64,000 nucleotides of DNA from Nannochloris sp. 'desiccata' (Eukaryota > Chlorophyta > Trebouxiophyceae > Chlorellales > Chlorellaceae): NCBI GenBank assembly GCA_019044685.2, contig JAGTXX020000004.1, positions 496,001 through 560,000 of the forward strand, written 5' to 3'. The position numbers and the translations under genes are program-made. A model generated the notes under the pieces. The model was not told the DNA's origin, ran no database searches, and saw only the letters and a program-made list of their open reading frames with translations. Every line of letters starts with the position of its first letter. Position 1 is the stretch's first letter. Below, piece by piece: positions 44,570 through 55,861 of the stretch.

Positions 44570-47500
44570 CACGCTGACATTTTAACCCCCATATTCGGGT
44601 GCTCGCCATCGAGCCCCGATGCTGCCACCCACTGGGAGGCAGGATTTCTACCATCAATAATCTTTTATTGATTAAGCTATCTCAGCAAAACAACGCAGGG
44701 AAACCTCGTTCCTCAACTGAGTAGTGATGAGAGGTCCAACATCATTCCCTTGCATGTGGTTGGTGGCGTTTTGCATATTCACCGTCATATGCCGTGGATT
44801 GGTGGTGGGCAGCTTTTTCTCTACTCTTTCAATACTCGCGCAGAGATTTCTGCACGACCTGGTTTTACTTGACTGATTTATCACCAATAAAACCCCTCTT
44901 TTTGTATGGTGCTTCTTATCATACCTCCCAGTGGCGTTTCTGAAACGCCGCTCTTTTCATTCAGACCCTGAAAAATGGATCTGGATCCTTTCCAGTGAAG
45001 AATTCATTCTTTGCTCAACATTTTTTATGTTGTATTGATGGGTAATCAAAGTATCTCTGGTTATCTATCACCTTTCTTGAGTTAAAATGTAGGGTTTTTG
45101 CCTTTTGCTCATTACCGCCAGGTATGGTGGTTGGTGGCGTTTTGCATATTCACCGCCCCATGCTTATGTTTTTGGGTTGGCTAACCTCAATTCTAGACTC
45201 TTGTCTTTTTTCTACTTTTTATACATTCCCATGTTATAGGGAAGCCTGCGAGTCACCTGACTCTCTCACCAGGGCGGTGGGACTGGGCCACATGTAAGAT
45301 CCTCAATCAATCATTTTCAATCCAATTCTAGCTATTTTGAGAGGGAACCAATTAACTTCTTTTGTTAATTGGCTCCCTCTCAAAGTGCTGGGGTTATATA
45401 TCAAAGGTGTTCAGCGAAAAAAATATTTTTTTCGTTAGCATTCTTTGATCGACAAACTAAAACTCTCCCGTGCGTGCTTTCGCCGTCAGCGGGGGATGTA
45501 TATTATAGCTCTAATTATATTGGAGCTATCTGAGGCCGCGCGGTCTCTGATAATGCGGTATTTGAGGATTTATTTTCTCAACTAACCGGCAGTTTAACAA
45601 CACCTCAGAAATCAACCTCTGCACGTTGTTTCACAGATCGAAGATAGATGGAGAGCCTCATAACTCACCTCTATATTCGAGCTTCTTCAGCCCCCGGGTC
45701 CGCTGGACTCCATCACGCTGACTTTTTAACCCCCATATTCGGGTGCTCGCCATCGAGCCCCGATGCTGCCACCCACTGGGAGGCAGGATTTCTACCATCA
45801 ATAATCTTTTATTGATTAAGCTATCTCAGCAAAACAACGCAGGGAAACCTCGTTCCTCAACTGAGTAGTGATGAGAGGTCCAACATCATTCCCTTGCATG
45901 TGGTTGGTGGCGTTTTGCATATTCACCGTCATATGCCGTGGATTGGTGGTGGGCAGCTTTTTCTCTACTCTTTCAATACTCGCGCAGAGATTTCTGCACG
46001 ACCTGGTTTTACTTGACTGATTTATCACCAATAAAACCCCTCTTTTTGTATGGTGCTTCTTATCATACCTCCCAGTGGCGTTTCTGAAACGCCGCTCTTT
46101 TCATTCAGACCCTGAAAAATGGATCTGGATCCTTTCCAGTGAAGAATTCATTCTTTGCTCAACATTTTTTATGTTGTATTGATGGGTAATCAAAGTATCT
46201 CTGGTTATCTATCACCTTTCTTGAGTTAAAATGTAGGGTTTTTGCCTTTTGCTCATTACCGCCAGGTATGGTGGTTGGTGGCGTTTTGCATATTCACCGC
46301 CCCATGCTTATGTTTTTGGGTTGGCTAACCTCAATTCTAGACTCTTGTCTTTTTTCTACTTTTTATACATTCCCATGTTATAGGGAAGCCTGCGAGTCAC
46401 CTGACTCTCTCACCAGGGCGGTGGGACTGGGCCACATGTAAGATCCTCAATCAATCATTTTCAATCCAATTCTAGCTATTTTGAGAGGGAACCAATTAAC
46501 TTCTTTTGTTAATTGGCTCCCTCTCAAAGTGCTGGGGTTATATATCAAAGGTGTTCAGCGAAAAAAATATTTTTTTCGTTAGCATTCTTTGATCGACAAA
46601 CTAAAACTCTCCCGTGCGTGCTTTCGCCGTCAGCGGGGGATGTATATTATAGCTCTAATTATATTGGAGCTATCTGAGGCCGCGCGGTCTCTGATAATGC
46701 GGTATTTGAGGATTTATTTTCTCAACTAACCGGCAGTTTAACAACACCTCAGAAATCAACCTCTGCACGTTGTTTCACAGATCGAAGATAGATGGAGAGC
46801 CTCATAACTCACCTCTATATTCGAGCTTCTTCAGCCCCCGGGTCCGCTGGACTCCATCACGCTGACTTTTTAACCCCCATATTCGGGTGCTCGCCATCGA
46901 GCCCCGATGCTGCCACCCACTGGGAGGCAGGATTTCTACCATCAATAATCTTTTATTGATTAAGCTATCTCAGCAAAACAACGCAGGGAAACCTCGTTCC
47001 TCAACTGAGTAGTGATGAGAGGTCCAACATCATTCCCTTGCATGTGGTTGGTGGCGTTTTGCATATTCACCGTCATATGCCGTGGATTGGTGGTGGGCAG
47101 CTTTTTCTCTACTCTTTCAATACTCGCGCAGAGATTTCTGCACGACCTGGTTTTACTTGACTGATTTATCACCAATAAAACCCCTCTTTTTGTATGGTGC
47201 TTCTTATCATACCTCCCAGTGGCGTTTCTGAAACGCCGCTCTTTTCATTCAGACCCTGAAAAATGGATCTGGATCCTTTCCAGTGAAGAATTCATTCTTT
47301 GCTCAACATTTTTTATGTTGTATTGATGGGTAATCAAAGTATCTCTGGTTATCTATCACCTTTCTTGAGTTAAAATGTAGGGTTTTTGCCTTTTGCTCAT
47401 TACTGCCAGGTATGGTGGTTGGTGGCGTTTTGCATATTCACCGCCCCATGCTTATGTTTTTGGGTTGGCTAACCTCAATTCTAGACTCTTGTCTTTTTTC

Positions 47501-47600
47501 TACTTTTTATACATTCCCATGTTATAGGGAAGCCTGCGAGTCACCTGACTCTCTCACCAGGGCGGTGGGACTGGGCCACATGTAAGATCCTCAATCATTT
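44570..47600 (+). repeat. head-to-tail array of a 1144-bp non-autonomous element sharing the LINE A 3' end
   Basis: Three units with an exact period of 1144 bp: 44570-45713, 45714-46857 and a shorter last one, 46858-47600. Each has segment X (about 460 bp), then a short relic of a LINE ORF2 end (HSDPEKWIWILSS-like), then about 285 bp nearly identical to the LINE A 3' UTR and tail. Units 1 and 2 are followed by segment Y (about 395 bp). The units differ at only one or two bases (for example 47405). Read as retroposons, the order is X-tail, Y-X-tail, Y-X-tail: one 5'-truncated copy and two longer ones, each ending at a LINE tail. There is no long ORF. Confidence 0.85.
45336..45384. other. long hairpin in segment Y of the repeat unit
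   Basis: A stem of about 21 bp with one mismatch and a 7-nt loop (arms begin GAGAGGGAACCAATTAAC and return GTTAATTGGCTCCCTCTC). A 20-bp perfect palindrome follows at 45415-45434 and a third hairpin (ATAGCTC...GAGCTAT) at about 45505-45530. All recur 1144 bp later. Segment Y may fold as a structured RNA. Confidence 0.7.
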
Positions 47601-49762
47601 TTGATTCTGCAGCTGTAGATCGCGATATCTGCCTCCGGCTACCCCCATGGATCTCTACCTCATCGGGTCCCAGCCAAAGAAGGTTTTCAGGAATCTCCAG
47701 AGCTCTGATGCCTGCTCACCCTCGCTTTGGTGGTCTTGGACTGCTTCCGCTGCCTGAGCACGTCAACTCTAGAATAGCTTGGTGGGCCTTGCGCCTGATT
47801 ACTGGTTCTGCCACTACACCATGGATACGCGTAGCTCGATCTGTTCTCTCGCACCTTCTATCCACAGTCAAAAGCGATCCTGGACAATATGGTGTCGCTG
47901 TGCCTTTCCCATGTCCTCAGCTGGTCCTGTTGACTCGCCCTGCCACTAGCCTCGCTGCTCATCTAGGTGTCGCAGAGGTTCCTGTTGTTCTTGAGAGATT
48001 GTGCTCTGCGCTCAGAGCTTTGCCGCGTCCTTCAATCGTTGCTCCAGTGCCAGCTGGTCCTTGGTGTGCTGCTCTCCCTCTCTGGAGTAACCCTTTGTTG
48101 TTGGATAACGGAGCCGTCGCCTTGGAGCACAGCCAACGATGCCCTAATCTTGGGACTATTGCCTGCCCTGCTATTATTACTTTCGGAGATTTGCTGCGCC
48201 TAAGATTGGATCTGGAGACTTGGGCTCCTGGTCAATATGAGCAGCGAAGGCAGTTTCTGAAATTCCCTGGCCAACATGGCATCCTCTCTCCCATTTCTCC
48301 ACATGTAGCTGCTACTACTCGCTCTCTTTCTGATCTCAAGTTATACGTCGATGTAGCAATACACCATGTGTGTACTCTTCTTCCTGAAGGATGGCTGGAA
48401 GCTGCTCAGGGCACCCCTCTCCAGCCCATCACTACTGTTACGCCGCCAGTTGTTTTATACGACGGCTCCACTGTAGAGATGGCTGGTGCATCCACAACAG
48501 CTGCTGCTATTGCTGAAGCATCTTCTACATCTGCTGCTGCTGCCGAAATGCTGATTTCTTGCATGGGATGGAGGATTGGCCGCCGCACTATTAACTTGGC
48601 ATCTTTCCAAGTGAAAGTTGGCACTATCCTCCAACTTGCTAGTCGCCCCGCTCCTCAGGTAGCACCTATGAGCTCCTTCTCGGTACTGGTATCTCCCACT
48701 ACTGAGCCTTCTCCAGGTGCTGTACAACGCCTGCTCTCCAGAATGTGGTCTCGCCCCTGTGATGGCCGCAGCCTTGAAGTGCTTTGGCGGTTGGTTCTTA
48801 ATGGCATTCCTACTGCTGACAGCCTCCCTCTTCTACAGTCACGCCAGTGTGGCTGCGGACTTGCAATTGGACCTACCCGTATCCATCTCTATCACCAGTG
48901 TGCTATTGTACAGCCAACATGGCTCGCGGTGCAACAGCAATTGTGTGATGACTTTTCTATTCCAACACCTGGGTTGCTGCAGCGCCGTCATATTTGGATG
49001 GGTATTAGGCCACACCCTAGGCTTCATCAAGGTATTTGGGACATTGTAGCAATCAAATTACTTGCTGCCTGCGAATCAGGGCGCAAGAATTGGTTTGACC
49101 GGGTTCTTAAACTTCAGCATGCTACTGTTTCAGCTGCTCGTCGCAGAGGCGGCGGTAGAGGTCGTGCTCGCTCCTCTCGTACTACTGGCTCTATCCACCG
49201 TCCTCCTATGGCTCCTGGACCTGCAATGATAGCTTCAGTCAGTCAAGTTGTCTTGGCTGAATTCTGGTCTGGCCTTACTGAAATTGCTTCTCTTGGTGTC
49301 TTACCGCCTGCTTGGTTACAGGTGGTTCCCCTCAACCACCCCTTTTTGCACCCTGATAGTACTAGATCTCATTGGGTCGTCTCTTCTTATGAATAAATAG
49401 TGTTCAGACTCTTTTTTCTCTTTCTTTCTTTCCATTCATCATTTTACATGATTAGTTAAGTTCTCAGCAAGGTGTGGGGCTTCATTGTCGATGACGGCTG
49501 TGGGTTAGAGGTCATGTCTGGTGGCGTTCTGCGATCCCCTGGGACACCGGTGTCCTTTGGCTTATAGTATCGATGTGCAGTTCCCTTCTTCTCCTTGTTT
49601 TCCATCCTCCTTTTCCCATTTTGATGCTGCTCTCTCCTTATCTATACATTTCTGGTCCATTGACGTTGTCTCGTTGACGGCGGCAGCTCACCGGTGAGGT
49701 GGGTCGGGCTATATGTAAAAATCTCAGCTCAGTTTTTGATATATGTAAAAATCTCAGCTCAG
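47601..49762 (+). mobile_element. 5'-truncated LINE copy of a second lineage (LINE C)
   Basis: Sequence similar to the LINE A ORF2 C-terminus starts at 47603, directly after the tail of the last repeat unit. The copy has its own 3' UTR with the stem-loop GGTGGCGTTCTGC...ACACC, the hairpin CTCACCGGTGAGGTGGG near 49690, and a tail of two copies of atatgtaaaaatctcagctcag. Protein similarity to LINE A is clear but far from identical, so it is a different lineage. Confidence 0.85.
47603..49396 (+). pseudogene. truncated LINE ORF2 C-terminal region, still open
   Basis: About 597 codons without a stop, joined in frame from 47603 (AAVDRDICLRLP, matching AAVDSGTCLRLP of LINE A) through an internal ATG at 47708 to 49396. 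It keeps HPRFGGLGLLPLPEH, GPWCAALPLWSNPLLLD, the zinc motif CGCGLAIGPTRIHLYHQC, LHQGIWDIVA and HPFLHPDS at the end. Endonuclease and reverse transcriptase are missing, so it cannot move by itself. The open frame implies a fairly recent insertion. Confidence 0.85.
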
Positions 49763-51132
49763 CTTGTCCCACACCATGGGTGCGAGTAGCTCGCGCCCTA
49801 GTGCAGAGAGCTCTTGCTGGTACTCAAACAAAGTACGACAAGCGTCTCTTTATGCTTTCACCACCCAGAGGTGAAGCAGCGGGCTACCCTCACAATTACC
49901 CAAAACTGGTGAGAAAAATATTGCAAGCGGTAGCGACACTCCCGGTTGCTACAGTGCTTGATGAAAGTGAATGGCAACCTGGCCCTTGGTGCCATGTGAT
50001 GCCACTATGGGGAAATCCAATGTTACAAAGTGATACTGGTAAGGGTGGTTATGAATTTTCTGAAGCAGGCTGCTATTTCAGAGAATGCCCTTGGCAGACG
50101 CTCGGTGAGTTGTTGAAGGCGAGGACCCAGATCCAGCAATGGAGCCAACAGGAGTGGCAACAACACGGTAGTACTTTTGCCACGTATATTGGTTACTATG
50201 GTCTCGGAACCCAGCGTGGAGATGCTCTTGAGAAAATTGAGGAATTCCTCAACTATTTAAATAAGCCTGCCTGGATATTGGCAGCGGAAGCGGCTGAATC
50301 AGCTTTGGTGCTTGCAGGCCAGCCGCTACCAGACCAGGCAGCTGTCGTAGACAAACTATGCAAGAGCATTGGATGGAAGGTTGGAAACCGTTCTTATACT
50401 CCTGAAAATCTCACTGTGAAGATTGCTACGACCCTAGTCACTCAACCCCCTTACCCGAAAGCACCGCTCCATCCTAACTGGCTTCACCCACGGTCAAGAA
50501 AATTTCGAGATTTTGCTCTCCAAATTGGAGGCGGGCTTAGTAAGGATAAGGTAGTAGCGACATTAGGCAGATTGTGGATACTGCCTATAGATAATTCCCA
50601 TAAGGAGATAGTATGGAGATTAGCTCTAGATGGGCTGCCCACTATTCAGCGTTTACACCGTCCTACTCAAGTGTGTGGCTGTGGTGGAGCAGTAGGCGAT
50701 GCCGCTGGACGGCAACATGTTTATTTCAACTGTGCAGCTATACGCCCTATTATAGATTCCATTGAACAACAACTTCAGGATGAGTGGGCGTTACCACCCC
50801 AAGCACCGTCCCTTCAGTGCCATCACCTATGGATGGCGGTACGCCCTACAGAAGCGATACACCAAGGAATCTGGGATGTGGTTTGTATTTCTGCCTTGAA
50901 AGCGATGGACAGCACTAGAGCGGGTTTGTTCAAAAGGCAATTTGCTGGTGCTCAGCCTAGAACAGCTCTAGCAGCCTCGGTGGGTGTTCGAGCTTGTGCT
51001 CAGTTTTGGGCAAACATTGCTAGTTTTTGTGGCCATAATTTAGCTCCTAGAGCATGGCGTGGCCAAGTGTCCACGACACACCCCCACACCCCTTTATATC
51101 TTTTAATACAGACTCAGAAAAGTGGAATTTAA
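49763..51132 (+). pseudogene. truncated LINE ORF2 C-terminal region with a late frameshift
   Basis: Similar to the ends of LINE A and LINE C: GPWCHVMPLWGNPML, SIGWKVGNRSYTPENLTVK, a zinc motif CGCGGAVGDAAG...H...C, IHQGIWDVV. Near the end, at a C-rich run about 51080-51095, the frame slips: HPF...TDSEKW lies in the next frame and the in-frame product ends differently at 51132. It has no endonuclease or RT. Confidence 0.8.
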
Positions 51133-51400
51133 ACCGCAGCTCTGGGTCTGGATAACTCTGTAGCTATCTATAATGGCAAATTTTAATTCTTCATCTTCGC
51201 CACCGCCGCCACCGCTCCTTCTCCTCCCCCTCCTTTACCCTTGGGGGCGGTCTCGGCATGGTCCCTCTGGGCTGAGGTGTGGTTTAGGTGTGTGATGCTA
51301 TAGTGATTGCTGAAAGCTAGGTGGCAGTATTGCATCTCACCAGCCTGAGGCAGTGCAGCTCACCGGTGCGGGTCGGTTTACATGTAAATAAGTAAACTAA
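49763..51400 (+). mobile_element. 5'-truncated LINE copy of a third lineage (LINE D)
   Basis: Begins inside the ORF2 C-terminal part (TPWVRVARAL) directly behind the doubled tail of LINE C. It carries its own 3' UTR with the stem-loop GGTGGCAGTATTGCATCTCACC, the hairpin CTCACCGGTGCGGGT and a tail starting ACATGTAAATAAGTAAAC near 51378. It ends next to the 3' end of the TFIIIC90 gene on the other strand. Confidence 0.85.
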
Positions 51401-51406
51401 ACTATA

Positions 51407-54400
51407 CTAAATACACGGGGGAATAAGTAAAAAATCAGGGCAATAGGGACCCAACAACCCACTACACATGACACACTCTGGTGGTGCCATTCTATTATTC
51501 TTATAATCTCCATTTGTCTCTTGTTCACTTTCTTCCTTTAACAAAAGTGTCGGTACCTCATTATATGCTCTCTGACAACCACGGCACACCCATTTCCCAG
51601 CACCCAAGCTCACTTCCAACGTCGCTGGGCATCTGTGCAACACCACAGCTTGGCCCTCTTCATGAAACATCGTTGTTAAAGCTGCAGCAGCACTGCCGCC
51701 TGCCATCGCCACAGGGCGGTGATCAAGCAGCGCCCCGCCATCTCTGCTCGGAATAGCAAAGGCATTTGCTTCACCAGGAGGGGTTTCTCCAGCTTCATGG
51801 TACGCTTTGACAGCTAAAGGAAGCAGTCCAAGCATCAAGTCCTTGTGCTTTGCATTGGCAACGACACAGTCTGCAGCAAGCAACTGGCGAAGCTGCCGCC
51901 GCTGCTGCAAGACAGCGTCATCACCAGTTTTACTTGTACTGAGAAGCTTCTCTAGCTGCCTTTGCAAGAGATACATCTGATTTCTATCAAGAACATCTTG
52001 ATGCGGTATTTCCAGCGTTTCAGTCTTCGCAGCAGCAGCGACTGCTGCTGCTGCTTCAGCTCTTCTCAGAGTCACGGCAGCTCTCATCAACCTCCAACCA
52101 TAATCTGAAATGTCCGAAGGAAGCAGCCGTTCTAGCCCTTTTCCAGTCGTGGTGGTAGAGGTATTAAGCACAGATTGTTTCATTTCCAAAAAATCAGTTT
52201 CTAGCGACTCCGCTACAGCAGATGCCAGGCCTTCTTGCATTCTAGCTAAAGTGACTGCGTCCCAAATGGCTGCAGGCGGCAACCGTCGTGCTGCCCAGTT
52301 TTTGCAAATAAGAGTCGCTGCAGCGAAGCCATCTACCTCCGCACCAGGACCGGCAATACGGTGAAGATGAAGGAGACCTAGGGTTAATCTCTGCCACACC
52401 TGCAATTGCCTGTGATGAGAAGAAGAAGAACAAAATTAGAAAATTTTAAAAAATCGATCGAAAAAAAAATAGAAGGGGACAATTTTTTCTCTCTATACTT
52501 ACTTGACATAATCTGTTCCAGAAGGTAACGCATTCTTCGGCACAGCTACAAACATCCCACCTGGCGAGATAGCAACTCCAAAGGAACCAAATCCGCCTTC
52601 TTTTTGCTTTCTCACACTACACGCAACCGGCGCTGACCTTGGCTGCAATACCGCACGGTTACCACTCACCCTTCTACCACTACTGCTAGCAGTATTCGTA
52701 GCATTGCTATTAATACGAAGAGGTAAAGACCAAGATTCTAAGGCCCCTTCTCGAGTACACGCCACTATAATCTCACCACCCGCAGCGAGCCCCACTCCGG
52801 TCACTGAACTACTACCCAGGCCACTCGGCTCTGGGATTTTCAATACGTACCCTCTTTGTTGTAACACTGTCTTCACATTTTCAACGGAGATGGAAAGATC
52901 GGAGCTCGTCCAGGCAGAGACAACCCCAGCAGATTTTCCGATGGCCACCACGAGCTGAGCTCCTACGAGACTCTTTGTGCTCCTGTCAATACCGCTGCTG
53001 GTACTCGTCGTGGTGTACCTCAAAGCAGCATCCATAGAAATAACCTGGGTCAAATCTGGTTGAAGTAGAGTATTCCATTTCTCCATCAGGAGTGGTAGGT
53101 GCTGTTGTTCAGAGGACGTAGCTGTTGAAAAGGAGTTTAGCGTAGAGGAATCATTACCCCAAAGAGTAACGGCACCATCAGAGGTACCAACCACTAGAAT
53201 CACCACCGCTCCAGCTCTGGTACCACCACCACCACCAGCAGAGCTCGAGTTTTGGTCAACAGGAATGGTAACCCACTTCATAGTATCCGCCCAACTTAAA
53301 TTTCCAGGCAACTTTCCAACCAACTCCATTCTTTCTTCCAAACGCGCACTTTCTTCCTCCACAGTTCCAGGCAAAGCAGGCACAGCAGGATGCCGACATC
53401 GCCACAACCAAATACTCCCTTCTTTTGTCCCCATAGCCAAATAAGAACACATTTCTTCTCTGTTAGTATTATTGCCGGCCCCATGAACAGCAACCGCAGG
53501 TGACCATGCAACGCTGATTGCACAAATACTCAACAACCTCCTCTCATACACGTCGCTATTAAGATCACTCCCACCCCACCATTGAGTGCCACCTAGACTA
53601 TCTCTGTTATATCCACCGCCAAATCGAGCTTTACCACCTGCTCTTTGCTGTTTGTTTTTGTTAGCGGCAGTTTTGGCCTCACCGCCACGAGCAACAAAAG
53701 CAGCGCCGCTGCTGCTAGCACCAGCAGCATTGGTACTAAGATTCCCAATAGCACCCCCAACAGTCTTGGCTTCACCAGCTCCAGCAGAGGGTTTCGAATT
53801 GGACCGTCTTTGCCAATTCGGATCTACCTTGTCAAGAACCGGAATAGGGCCTAGCAAACAACCTTCTCCACTCCCTTCAGGATGTAGTAACCCATTGTCT
53901 GAGTGAATATCGTAATTTGGTTCAAGTAAAGCAGCATCACTGGCGTCGCTGCTGCTTCGATCCCATACTTGCCTAAGTCGAGCATTGAAAAAACCCGTAA
54001 ATTTTTTCAAGTCAAATTGTAGACTTGCCATTGCAGGTGCATGTCCTCGCATATACTCTTTCATTACTCGGTCTACATTCCACGCATCGACACCTTTTAG
54101 AAAGGATTTTTGGCTGGGGTAGCTAGGGAGAAGCGAAGCAGGCTCAGCGGCACGGAGACGAAGAAAGCGTTTGACTGCGCCTTCTATCAATGTTATTTTT
54201 AATGCAGTCCTGTTGCTGTTATCCACTGGAGGCAAATCACGCCATGTAAAGGAACCTTCCCCTTCAAAAGAAGGAAATTCAAAGACCTCTCTCTCAAAGA
54301 CAGGATCATTCACAGCAATCGCACGTTTTCTTTTTGATCCCGGCTGCTGCGGTTGTTTTTCCACCCCTTCATCGGCAGAAAAATCTCTCATTGCTGCTGC

Positions 54401-55861
54401 TGCTGCTTGGCGCTTCCTCCTCAATTTTCTCATTCTACCACCGGCAGCAGCAGCTTCTTCATCAGCTTCTTCTTCACCATCTGTAGCTTCTGAAACAGCT
54501 TCTTTGTCACTTTCTACCTGAATCTCACCCCCGGGCCCAAAGCCACCACCGATACTTTCCTCAAAACCTTTAATAAAGACATTCCGCTTTCTATTCCAAC
54601 AACGAGGTAAAGCAATTCTACACTCTTGCCAAAACTTCTTTTTATCCAGGCCTAGCTCGGCTATCTTCTCTCCATAGACTTTGAAATATTCTTCAGAGGC
54701 TTTCTCTAAATTATCTTTGTCGGCGTCTTTTAAATGGGTGCTGGTCTTATCGTACGTAGGTAAGCTTGCAGGCTCGTGTTGACGGCGTAATTCAAAAAAC
54801 CGTTTCGCTACTGTATCTGCAATAGCTAATTTAGCTAATCGGTTTTGTTGGAAGTCTACGGGGGGGATGCCGGCAAGGACTGCTTGAGCGGCAAGGGCAG
54901 CGTCAGCTCCTGCTGAGGTAGAAGATGGGCCTACTCCCCCTAGGTCAGTGGCATCTCCTGCTGGAGCTAGTTGAGGTGCTACTGGTTTACGACGATTGGT
55001 AGGTGCAAGTGGAGCAGGTGCAGAAACACGGGCAGCAGTGGTTTGCTTTTGAGGTGCCTTACCGCTTTTAGTGGAGGTCACCCCTTTTGCTGCAGCAGCT
55101 GCTGAACTTTTCTTGGCATCCTGCTTCTTTTCCTCCGGTTCTTCGTCTCCCTTCAAAGACTCCTCACCATCAAGGTCACTAAATTCTCCAGCTCCACCTC
55201 TTAAACGCAACATCTCCTCGTCATCCTCGTTGTCATCTTCTTCACCGCCACCGCCTCCTCCTCCACCACGATTATTACTACTACGTACATTTCCTAACAC
55301 CATCGCAGAGTGTTCCCGTAGAGTGACTGCATCAATAGCTTCCCATCGTGTCTCGGTTAAATAATTCAATAAGTGTTCATGGACGGTAAAAACTGGCCGC
55401 CACTCTGGATCTAATTTTTTATCAGGTCCAAAGATTATGACCCTATGATCGTTAGTCACAGTAGCAAGCAGGCAACCTCCAGCAGTGGCAGCGCCAGTGG
55501 GTGACCAGGCAATCGCTTTTGCAGAGGCAAGAGGGCGGCGGCTTGTTGTGGCGCCAGACTCTTTGCTGCCTTTCCCACCACCACTTGCGGATTCTTTCAC
55601 GGGGGATAGGAGGACTCGAAGGGATAATGCCATGTCGAAATGGATGCAGGCGCCATTTGGCTTGCCTGGAGCAGCGATGACAGTGTTTTGGGCGAAGCCA
55701 TCAACAGCAGCGAATGCTTGAGCTCCGCTGAGGCTTCCTGGATGCAAGATGCCGACGCAGCTACCTTCTGCAACAGCAAGGGTGCCGTCGTCAGCCCATT
55801 GAACGGAATTGGGGTATTCTGGACCGTTAATTAATTGCGCTACATCCCTAAAAGCTGACAT
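51407..55861 (-). CDS. TFIIIC90-like WD40 protein (general transcription factor IIIC subunit 4 type)
   Basis: Likely subunit of TFIIIC, which binds tRNA gene promoters for RNA polymerase III. Exon 1 is 55861-52503, the intron is 52502-52410 (93 nt), exon 2 is 52409-51407; the product is 1453 aa. N-terminal propeller blades start with VQWADDGTLAVAEGSCVGILHP and AIAWSPTGAATAGGCLLATVTNDHRV. More WD-type blades follow from about residue 790 (SICAISVAWSPAV, YLAMGTKEGSIWLW). The C-terminus has the zinc-finger typical of the family: RCPATLEVSLGAGKWVCRGC ... PECVMCSGLLG. Between the blades is an insert of roughly 500 residues, acidic and Gly-rich, with two copies of an approximately 80-residue module. 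This is the only gene in the window with its single intron far downstream. Confidence 0.82.

Noticed and set aside
45318..47000. Hammerhead ribozyme as in plant retrozymes
   Set aside because: CTGATAA and GTGATGAG occur, but neither gives the full CTGANGA core with a matching GAAA and cleavage site.
44672..47175. Three identical 71-codon frames on the - strand, one per 1144-bp unit
   Set aside because: They are identical only because the units are near-identical copies. The frame has no similarity and lies antisense in segment X.
49710..49762. Doubled atatgtaaaaatctcagctcag as a target-site duplication of LINE D
   Set aside because: No copy is found at the 3' end of LINE D, so it is better read as a repeated tail of LINE C.
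38220..51400. LTR retrotransposon explanation for the 1144-bp repeats
   Set aside because: No gag, protease, integrase, primer-binding site or polypurine tract; the repeated part matches the 3' UTR of a LINE.
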